A DNA stretch of 64,000 nt from assembly GCA_027493625.1 (NCBI GenBank), contig JAOSKM010000003.1, positions 663,028-727,027 on the forward strand, given 5' to 3'. Positions within the stretch are counted from its first letter, which is position 1; every line of letters begins with the position of its first letter. A program made the position numbers and the translations under genes. The stretch is from Planctomycetota bacterium. Lineage in GTDB: Bacteria; Planctomycetota; UBA8742; UBA2392. The notes under the pieces were generated by a model, which did not search any database, was not told where the DNA came from, and saw nothing but the letters and a program-made list of their open reading frames with translations. Positions 57,301 to 64,000 of this stretch are shown here, piece after piece.

Positions 57301-58909
57301 TCTGTTCGCCGAAGCCGGCGCCCTTCAGGATCAGCACGTCGTCCTTGCTGAGCTCGCAGGCCGGTACGTCGCCGCGGTTGGCGGTGAGCACGCGGTGATC
57401 GCCCGTGAGCTTCAGCTCAAGGCCCGACTTCGTGCGCAGGCGATACACCGGCTTCACACCGGTCGCAAACGCCGGCTTGATATCGTGCAGGCGCCCGTCG
57501 CTGCCCACCACCCGCGCGGGGCTTTCCAGCAGGCTGTCGATGCGGCGCCAGCCCTTGTCCGTCGCCACCAGCGTGTCGCCCGTGACGCACGGGTTGCTGG
57601 CGTTGATGCGGCCGCCCTGGGGGCAGGTGTGCCAGTCATTGATGATGGTGTCGTACTGCACGCCCGGGTCGGCGCACTGCCAGGCGGCCTTGGCGATCTG
57701 GTCCCAGAGTTCGCGGGCCTTGACGGTCTTGCTGATGTGGTTGCGGTCGGTGCGCCAGCGCAGGTGCCAGTCGCCGTCGTTGCGCACGGAGTCGATGAAC
57801 TCGCTGGGCACGCGCACGCTGTTGTTGCTGTTCTGGCCTGACACGGTCTGGTAGGCCTCTCCGTTGAAGTCGGCGGGCAGGCCCGCGTCGATCAGGATCT
57901 TGGCCTTGTTCTCTTCGTGGGCCTTCCAGTTGATGAACTCGATGATGTCCGGGTGGTCGAGGTCGAGGCAGACCATCTTGGCGGCGCGGCGCGTGGTGCC
58001 GCCCGACTTGATGGCGCCGGCGGCGCGGTCGCCCACCTTCAGGAAGCTCATGAGACCCGAAGACTGGCCGCCGCCGGAAAGCGGCTCGCCGTCGCCGCGC
58101 AGGCGCGAGAAGTTGGTGCCGGTGCCCGAGCCGTACTTGAACAGGCGGGCCTCGCGGGTCCACAGGTCCATGATGCCGCCCTTGCCCACCAGGTCATCGC
58201 TGACGGCCTGGATGAAACAGGCGTGGGGCTGCGGGTGGGTGTAGGCGTCTTTGCTCTGGGTCAGCTTGCCGGTGTCCGGGTCCACGTAGAAGTGGCCCTG
58301 GCCGGGGCCGGTCAGGCCGTAGGCGTAGGCGAGGCCGGTGTTGAACCACTGGGGGCTGTTGGGCGCGGCGTACTGGTGGATGAGCATGTGGCACATCTCA
58401 TCGTAATAGGCCTGGGCGTCTTCAACGCCGCGGAAGTAGCCGTAGCGTTCGCCCCAGTCGCGCCAGCAGCCGGCGAGGCGGTGCACAACCTGGCGGGCGC
58501 TGCGCTCAGGGCCGAGCACCACCATGCCGTCGTCGTCTTTCAGCGGCTCGGCGGTCAGCGGGTTGTCGCCTTCCTTGTATTGGGGCACCTGCGCCTTGCG
58601 GAAGTACTTGCTGATCATGATGTCGGTGGCGAGCTGCGACCAGTCGGCCGGGATCTCGGCGCCGTCCATCTGGAACACCACGCTGCCGTCGGGGTTGGTG
58701 ATCTTGGTGCCGCGGCGGGCGTACTTGACCTTGGCGAGGACGTCTTCGCCGGCCTTGGTGAAGAGGCGCGGGATCGCGAGCCCGGTGGGGCAGGTTTTGC
58801 TGGTGCTGGCCATGTTCTCCGCCTTGGGGCCGGCTGTGTCGCGTTTGAGTGCACGGCCTGCGCGCGTGTTTTTGGTCGCGGTGGGGGCCTTGCCTGTCTT
58901 CCTGCTCAT
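54353..58909 (-). CDS. nrdJ: Adenosylcobalamin-dependent (class II) ribonucleotide reductase NrdJ containing an intein
   Basis: 1518 codons including a 364-residue intein. Extein features: [25 protein letters not shown], a finger-loop region with [51 protein letters not shown] across the intein site, and [20 protein letters not shown]. A C-terminal zinc ribbon reads [21 protein letters not shown]. The enzyme makes dNTP precursors without oxygen dependence, using B12. It has a long upstream region with DnaA-box-like sites. Large plus-strand frames here are shadows. Confidence 0.96.
   Translation of the reverse strand: [1518 protein letters not shown]
56498..57589 (-). other. Intein within NrdJ (LAGLIDADG type)
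   Basis: Residues 441-804 of the ORF. Block A [14 protein letters not shown] starts with the nucleophilic Cys, block B is [13 protein letters not shown], and the endonuclease blocks are [11 protein letters not shown] and [12 protein letters not shown]. Block F/G is [20 protein letters not shown] then HN followed by extein Cys. All splicing residues are present, so it should be active. It sits between INASNP and CSEYMF, a conserved active-site-region site used by inteins in many RNRs. Confidence 0.93.
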
Positions 58910-59378
58910 ATTGTGCCTTTCCTGTCAAAATTTCGCGCAGCTGAACCGCTCCGCCGCGCGGAAAGCCATTTTTGGGGCAGCAATGCCGTGTGCGCTCGAA
59001 AGAGAGGCACTCTACCCCTAGTGTTTTTCGAAGTTAGCGGATTGTGACGTCGGTCTTCCCGACGTCGGGGAGTGAGTATACCTACAGATCAGGCTTGGTC
59101 AAAGAAAAAGCACTAAATAAAGGGTGTCGGTAGTTCGTGGATACTGTATGCAGTTTGTGGATGACTTTCAACGAAATCCACTGGAATCAAGGGTTTGCTG
59201 ACGCCTGGTTGTCAACAAGGCTGTGGATGGCGGATTGTTGTGTAACCAAGATACTATATATAGGGGCAGCGTTTGTGCCACACCCGCCGCTTCGCTTGAC
59301 CATGGGGGCGGGGCGAAAAACGCCCAGATCCCATCCACAGGTTGTGGCGAAGAGACTGACAGTTGCAACGGGATTGGC
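58910..59378. promoter_or_regulatory. nrdJ upstream region with DnaA-box-like sites
   Basis: 469 bp, the most AT-rich stretch near here. Sites resembling TGTGGATAA or its complement: CGTGGATAC at 59136, TGTGGATGA at 59156, TGTGGATGG at 59222, CCATCCACA at 59331. An ACTATATATAGG element lies near 59251 and a hairpin GACGTCGG / CCGACGTC near 59047. No B12-riboswitch B12-box was found. Confidence 0.45.
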
Positions 59379-59786
59379 CTATTCGCTGTCCGGCGCGGGC
59401 TTGGCGTCCTTGACGATCTCGTCGGTCTGCTTCTTGATCGCCTTGGTCTGCGTCCAGCCTTCGCGGGCGAAGATCAGGTGCGCCACGCGCTCGGCGGCGA
59501 GTTCAAGGATGTCTTCGGAGGCCGACTCCGCGCTGGCCGTGGCGTCGCTGTCCACGGTGATGCGCACGCAGTAGTAGCGCGGGCCGGTGCAGCGCATCAG
59601 CACCAGGCCGGATTCGGAGACGCGGTCTTTGCCTTTCTCGGAGACGATCAGCGAGTCGATCATGAAGTGCCAGCCGGTCACGCGCATGCGGTGGCGCGAG
59701 GCGTAGTCTTTCAGGCGCGCCTTGGCATGGTCGCGCATCAGAAGCAGCGCCGAGCGCGCCGCAGTACGTGTGTCTTTGCTGTTCAT
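59379..59786 (-). CDS. Small conserved-looking protein of unknown function
   Basis: 135 residues from the ATG at 59786 (the longer upstream frame overlaps the TPR stump and looks non-coding). An N-terminal helix (ARSALLLMRDHAKARLKDYA) is followed by a beta-rich middle (WHFMIDSLIVSEKGKDRV, YYCVRITVDSDATASAES) and a basic C-terminal helix. No signal peptide. Unrecognised; perhaps a nucleic-acid-binding small protein judging from charge, but that is a guess. Confidence 0.6.
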   Translation of the reverse strand: MNSKDTRTAARSALLLMRDHAKARLKDYASRHRMRVTGWHFMIDSLIVSEKGKDRVSESGLVLMRCTGPRYYCVRITVDSDATASAESASEDILELAAERVAHLIFAREGWTQTKAIKKQTDEIVKDAKPAPDSE

Positions 59787-59867
59787 CGCAGGACGATTTT
59801 GAACAAATCGCCCTGCCACTGCCAAGGGCAAACGGACCTGGACCGCCGCCCGAACTACAATCCGCCC

Positions 59868-60011
59868 ATGCCTTCCGCCGAGGACATCTACCTCTTCCGC
59901 CACGCCGTGTTGCGCGACGCGGCCTACGACCTGCAGCCCTCAACCGTGCGGGCGGGCCATAGAGGTGGGCACTTACTCGTCGTCGTCGCTGAATGCGTTC
60001 GTGGTCTGTGA
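59868..60011 (+). pseudogene. Truncated FRHAL-type TPR gene
   Basis: From the ATG at 59868 the frame reads MPSAEDIYLFRHAVLRDAAY then DLQPSTVRAG, the start of the TPR family. After about 30 residues it becomes antisense of the end of the restriction-modification gene and stops at 60011. About 500-600 residues of the family are missing. The break coincides with the arrival of the R-M gene. Confidence 0.75.
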
Positions 60012-63000
60012 CTTCGACTTTTTGCCTTTCGGCTTGGCCGCTTTCTGAAGTGCTCCGGCACTGTCTAGTTCGGAACGAGTGATCGTTGGGCCATTGCAGA
60101 TGTCTTCCAGAAGTTTCGCCTGCATCGGTTCAAGTTCAACCAGCAGACCAAGTACGTTGATCAGATTGATCAACTCGGTCGTGTACTCGGCCAGCCAGTG
60201 ATCCGACTGGACGTCGCCGAGGGGCGAGGGTTTGCGCCGCTCACCAATGAGTGGGCGGGAACGATCCTTTTTACGGTAACTGAACCACTGCAATATCACT
60301 TGCATGCCGGAGACCTGATAGTCCCAGATTGCGAGAGCCACGTTGTCAATGAAACCGGCTCCAACATAAAGACGCTTCGTTGCGGCGTCATAGGACATTG
60401 AATTCGGCATCAGCGCTGGGTCCTGCGGGATCGCACCGTTGGCGGGAATCGTCGGACGTCGGTCGTTCGGCAGCCGGGGCGGCGAGGCCGGTCGGTCATC
60501 GGCTGGATCGGCCATTCGCTCGCCAAAAGTGTGGAGCCAGATGACACGACGGCCCACTGCTGCGGCGGCCTGAAACAACTTGAGGTCACGTGTGAGCGGA
60601 ATACGCAGACCGGGCGTGGACAGGTCGCCTTGGAAGCGCACCGTGTACGCCGGATGCGCGGCCACGCCTGCGATGTAAGCGAAGAGATCTTCAGCTTGAA
60701 CGGCGGTGCCAAGCAGGCTCGACACCACGCCCAACAGATTCGGCCGGAAATTAGCTGTCGCAGCTTTTCGGTCGCTCCAGAGCGGGAAGACTCGTCCGCC
60801 CCGACCGTGGTAGTGATGTAAGTCAGGAACATGCGCGCAAAGAGAGAGCGCTGGACCATTCGTCGGGGACCGGTCACTCGGCGCAGTCAGATAGATCTGC
60901 CTCGAAGAAAGCGTCCGCCACAGTTCCGGGTTCGGCCGATTGATCAACCTGTAATCGGGGATGATCCACTGGCGATCGAATGACCGGAAGCCGTACCGAA
61001 TCGGCTTCTCACAGGCGCCAGTTTCGGTAGCTACCGAGAGAGAAGAGCCTTTGAATCCGGGGAGGGCCTGCTTCACTACTTTGCCAACGCCTCTGTCACC
61101 CCCTCCGTGCGGATGAAACAACCGCTCTTTGTCCTGCGAGGAAGCCGCGACCAGTGTGCTCCAGCGACGTTTGAGCGACTCGGAATCGGGTGCGATGACC
61201 CATGTCCTGCCGGGCATGACGCCAGAGCCGTTGTACGCAAAGAAGTCCTCAAGGGCGGGATAAGTGCTCCACGCGCCGACGGAGGCGGGCAGAAATCCAG
61301 CGCGCCAGTCTGTTGGGCAATCCACCCAGCCGTTGTCGGCAAGCTTGACTTGTCCAAGCGCCGCAAACTTTTCCGTCCTCTGACCGAGGGGCAGCGCGCG
61401 AAAGCGAACCCGGGCCGGTGTGGATTCATTGGTTGTACCGGACCTCGATGCGATCACGATGCACACCGGCTGCTTCACACCCTGGAAGATGCGCGTGTTA
61501 ACTTTGGGTCGGTGTCCCTCAGGCGAGCCATCAACAACCCAGATGTCATCACACTTCTGGCGCAGATACTCGCGCATGCGTTGGAATCCCGGGCCGTTCA
61601 GAAAGCCCGCCATTGTGATGAAGCAAACGACCCCGTTGGTATTGTCCGGATGTTGGTCAAAGACCTTCCATGTTGCCCACCGCCAGAAGTAGATGTAAAG
61701 GTTGCGCAGATGCTTGGCGTGAACGCCTGCTCCCCACTCGCGCGGCGGTTGCCAGGCTGCAAGCTTGTCGCTCTCGACCCACCCGCCCATGCCTTTGGCT
61801 TTTTCCTTATACGGCGGGTTGCCGATTACGACCGTTATAGGCTCCTCGCGCTTTATCTTATTGGCCTGGCGACGTGACTCAGCAATGGGCGCAGCGAAGC
61901 TCGGAATCCACCCCTCTTCGTCGTTCGGATTGCCGAGCGTGTTGGTGACGAACATGCGCAACGGCGCGCTGGGTATCGTCTCCGTCAGTTCCATTACCTC
62001 CGCGAGGATTCGCAACTGGGCGACGGCGAACGGGCCTAACTGCAGTTCAAATGCAATCAGCCGCTTGATGGCGGCGTTGATCGCCTCGGAAACCGCACCC
62101 GGTCCTTCGTCGCGTCGCACAGTATCGGCAATCTTGCGCAAGACACCCAGCATGAATGTGCCGGTGCCTGTCGCGGGATCGGCCAAAGTGACGGCGGGTG
62201 CGGCAAGGCCGCTGGAAAGGCCAAATCGATGCGACCGCAGCGCTTCATCCACCAGTTCCACCATCGCGCTGACGACTTCGGGCGGCGTGTAGTATGAGCC
62301 GGTCTGCTTGCGCAGGTCGTTGTCGTAGACTTCTAGAAAGTTCTCATAGAAGTAAAGCCAGACTTCCGCTTCGCCCTTGGCGATCCTGTTCCAGTCCACT
62401 GCCTCAAGCACTCGGGTCAGTGTGCCGACAGAGGTTTTTAGTGTTTCCTGACTTCCTACGTCGTCAGTCAGTAGTTTCAACGCAGCGCCGATGAGCGAAC
62501 TCGTGTTGCTAAGTTCTCGGGCGACTCCTTGTAGCCCGCTCGTCAGGCTGATCTTCTTCGCGCGCGCCATCAGCATACCGAAGGTGACGGCTTGAGCGTA
62601 TCCGTCCGCGAACTTCGCGTCCGTCGCTTCCGGGAAGAGAAGTCTTCTCCAATCGGTTGCCAGCGCGGTCAGAGCTTCGGTGCCTTTTGCAAGCTGCTCG
62701 GTTACCTCATCACGGAGCAGCCGGCACAGGCGGGCGCTGGTCAGGGCAAGCTCTTTTGCATTCCGCGGTGGAACGGGCTTCCATCGGAGGAAAGACTCAA
62801 ACATCCCGACGAGTTTCTGAGGCGCCTTCAGGCGCGATCCGGCAGTCGCAATGTCGCCCTCAAGTACGACAACCTCACCGACCAGTGCACCGTCCTGCCA
62901 CAGGCTGAATGCGTTGCCATCGGTGTACATGAGGTTTGGCAACGAACGCAACTTCTCCCATTGTTCCTTGTCATGCGGGTCTTGAAATCGCCGTGGATCA

Positions 63001-63278
63001 GCCCCCTTGCCTGGCGCTTTCAACTCGATAAATCCGGCAAGCGCTTTCTTGACGGCAACGGCGAAGTCAGGACGTGTTTTCAGGTCTGCTACCGACGACT
63101 CGCCCACAAGCGTGACGTCTCGATGCTCCAAACGCGCAAGCTGAGCCATGCCACTCAACAGTGACTCAAAGGGACTTCTAAGCTGGTCTTCTGGATTACC
63201 TCGGGCAGCTGGGCTGGCCAGCTTGCGCTTCACGCTTTCCCCAAAAGCCGCGATTACCGTTTGAAGGGTCAGTGTCAT
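59973..63278 (-). CDS. Single-chain restriction-modification enzyme (type IIG / type ISP-like, N6-adenine)
   Basis: 1101 residues. The N-terminal nuclease domain has a PD-(D/E)xK pattern (TRPDFAVAV near 70, then FIELKAPGKG near 85). A long helical linker leads to the methyltransferase with motif I DPATGTGTFMLG near 369 and motif IV NPPYKEK near 489. The C-terminal 500 residues resemble the type ISP specificity domain. There is no helicase motif. One protein would thus both methylate adenine and cut DNA. Lower GC than its neighbours and the truncated gene at its 3' end indicate horizontal arrival. Confidence 0.85.
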   Translation of the reverse strand: MTLTLQTVIAAFGESVKRKLASPAARGNPEDQLRSPFESLLSGMAQLARLEHRDVTLVGESSVADLKTRPDFAVAVKKALAGFIELKAPGKGADPRRFQDPHDKEQWEKLRSLPNLMYTDGNAFSLWQDGALVGEVVVLEGDIATAGSRLKAPQKLVGMFESFLRWKPVPPRNAKELALTSARLCRLLRDEVTEQLAKGTEALTALATDWRRLLFPEATDAKFADGYAQAVTFGMLMARAKKISLTSGLQGVARELSNTSSLIGAALKLLTDDVGSQETLKTSVGTLTRVLEAVDWNRIAKGEAEVWLYFYENFLEVYDNDLRKQTGSYYTPPEVVSAMVELVDEALRSHRFGLSSGLAAPAVTLADPATGTGTFMLGVLRKIADTVRRDEGPGAVSEAINAAIKRLIAFELQLGPFAVAQLRILAEVMELTETIPSAPLRMFVTNTLGNPNDEEGWIPSFAAPIAESRRQANKIKREEPITVVIGNPPYKEKAKGMGGWVESDKLAAWQPPREWGAGVHAKHLRNLYIYFWRWATWKVFDQHPDNTNGVVCFITMAGFLNGPGFQRMREYLRQKCDDIWVVDGSPEGHRPKVNTRIFQGVKQPVCIVIASRSGTTNESTPARVRFRALPLGQRTEKFAALGQVKLADNGWVDCPTDWRAGFLPASVGAWSTYPALEDFFAYNGSGVMPGRTWVIAPDSESLKRRWSTLVAASSQDKERLFHPHGGGDRGVGKVVKQALPGFKGSSLSVATETGACEKPIRYGFRSFDRQWIIPDYRLINRPNPELWRTLSSRQIYLTAPSDRSPTNGPALSLCAHVPDLHHYHGRGGRVFPLWSDRKAATANFRPNLLGVVSSLLGTAVQAEDLFAYIAGVAAHPAYTVRFQGDLSTPGLRIPLTRDLKLFQAAAAVGRRVIWLHTFGERMADPADDRPASPPRLPNDRRPTIPANGAIPQDPALMPNSMSYDAATKRLYVGAGFIDNVALAIWDYQVSGMQVILQWFSYRKKDRSRPLIGERRKPSPLGDVQSDHWLAEYTTELINLINVLGLLVELEPMQAKLLEDICNGPTITRSELDSAGALQKAAKPKGKKSKSQTTNAFSDDDE

Positions 63279-63375
63279 GCTTAGTGTGCTCGATGTAGTT
63301 AACAGTTGGTCAGGATACGATTCGTCATCCGCATTGACACCGATGTGAGTGGTTGTGGATCAATACTGGGATCGG

Positions 63376-64000
63376 TCAGTCGCCCATTTCTATGGGTGGG
63401 TTTACCTGGATGCCGCCGGTTTCCTTGGGCAGCGGGGCGCCGCTTTGGATCCAGCTTTCGATCAGATCGATCTCGGCCTTTGGCAGCGGGTCTAAGCCAA
63501 ATGGCATGTGCGGCTGTTTCAGGCCCTTGATGTGCATCAGCAGTGGCGAGTTCTCGGCGTACGGGATCACGCTGGGGCGCGGCTTGCCGAGGTCGTCCAA
63601 TGCTCCTGTCATCAGGCCCTTCAGGGTCATCAAATCCAGCTTGCGCGGCTTCGCGCCCCAGGTCGCCAGCCAGCCCGCGCCGCCCTTGGGGTTAGTGTTA
63701 AAGGGCGCCTTCTCGTCCGGCCCGTAGTGGCAGCCGTTGCAGCGCCGCCGCAGCACATCCAGCACCTCGGCGGCACTCACCTTCGGCATCGGCGACGGCA
63801 CCGCGTTCACCACGTACCAGGCCAGTGCGCGCGCGTCTTCAACACTCAGGTTCAACTGGTACATGCCTGACCACGGCATGCGCACGGCCGGATGCTGGAT
63901 CCCCTCGGCGATCCACTCCGGGCGCAGGCGCGTCCAGGCCCTGGCCAGGTCCGGCGCGAACACCACGGGCATGAGCGTGGGCTTGCCGTTTTCGTCGTAG
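63376..64000 (-). CDS. Cytochrome c-domain protein (5' end outside window)
   Basis: About 208 residues visible, open through the window edge (upstream codons read YDENGKPTL), so the N-terminus is missing. One haem site RCNGCHYGPDE is visible. Other parts are VFAPDLARAWTRLRPEW and MPWSGMYQLNLSVEDARALA, typical of cytochrome c domains in multi-domain planctomycete proteins. A C-terminal MPFGLDPLPKAEIDLIESWI segment is like Planctomycete cytochrome c (PSCyt)-type domains. It probably takes part in electron transfer in the periplasm. Confidence 0.8.
   Translation of the reverse strand, partial: YDENGKPTLMPVVFAPDLARAWTRLRPEWIAEGIQHPAVRMPWSGMYQLNLSVEDARALAWYVVNAVPSPMPKVSAAEVLDVLRRRCNGCHYGPDEKAPFNTNPKGGAGWLATWGAKPRKLDLMTLKGLMTGALDDLGKPRPSVIPYAENSPLLMHIKGLKQPHMPFGLDPLPKAEIDLIESWIQSGAPLPKETGGIQVNPPIEMGD

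Noticed and set aside
54419-57841. 1140-codon plus-strand frame over nrdJ
   Set aside because: Shadow of nrdJ and its intein; GC-rich codon bias opens the opposite frame.
58910-59378. Chromosomal replication origin
   Set aside because: Only imperfect DnaA boxes and no dnaA, dnaN, gidA or parAB genes; a control region for nrdJ is the simpler reading.
58910-59378. Cobalamin riboswitch upstream of nrdJ
   Set aside because: I looked for the conserved B12 box and did not find it.

Overview
The window is a GC-rich bacterial chromosome segment, densely coded on both strands. Gene content suggests a free-living chemoheterotroph, most likely from the Planctomycetota or a neighbouring phylum; this is inference from gene style, since there is no rRNA or marker-gene block. 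Pointers are a 2-oxoacid:ferredoxin oxidoreductase pair, a B12-dependent ribonucleotide reductase, many TPR, HEAT-like and WD40 proteins, lipoproteins, c-type cytochromes, and many palindromic intergenic repeats. At least nine genes are interrupted by a single-base shift, nearly always in a homopolymer, with good coding sequence continuing in the next frame. This looks like long-read assembly error rather than decay, so those genes are given as whole CDS with the shift noted.

Layout. 1-7 kb: a TPR protein cut by the window edge, a di-haem cytochrome c peroxidase-like lipoprotein, a TetR regulator divergent from a sterol-desaturase-family enzyme with a palindromic operator between them, an M48 protease, and a secreted protein interrupted by two in-frame TGA codons. 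7-13 kb: a three-gene operon with ATGA overlaps. 13-18 kb: CorA, a secretin, a YbjQ-family protein, and two four-helix-bundle genes each bracketed by inverted GGATTTT iterons. 18-25 kb: purine nucleoside phosphorylase, a lipoprotein, a KAP NTPase, a hotdog dehydratase divergent from a GT2-DUF2062 protein, and long nested hairpin repeats. 25-35 kb: KorAB, secreted proteins, a trypsin-like protease, ClpC, a carboxypeptidase-regulatory-like protein and tRNA-Ala. 35-43 kb: alpha/beta hydrolase, tRNA-Leu, acyl-CoA dehydrogenase, a REP-bracketed Y1 transposase (RAYT), a WD40 protein, a zinc-ribbon protein and a DMT exporter. 43-51 kb: TPR proteins, a DHH phosphoesterase and the RNA ligase RtcB.

51.6-54 kb is the most interesting part: an rsr gene (bacterial Ro60, TROVE plus vWA) followed on the same strand by five tandem non-coding RNAs. 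Each is closed by a stem carrying Y-RNA-like strands (CGAATGCAG on the 5' side, CTNGTCG on the 3' side). Four hold tRNA-like T-arms, and three of those have their tRNA-like halves in circularly permuted order. With rtcB nearby this is an Rsr/Y-RNA/RtcB RNA-processing locus with an unusually expanded Y RNA array.

54-64 kb: NrdJ with a LAGLIDADG intein, a control region with DnaA-box-like sites, a small conserved protein, a TPR gene stump cut off by a single-chain restriction-modification enzyme, and a partial cytochrome c protein.

A recurrent theme is a family of four TPR proteins that all begin at the same FRHAL(L/V)R motif. In other bacteria that motif usually lies inside larger NTPase-TPR regulators.
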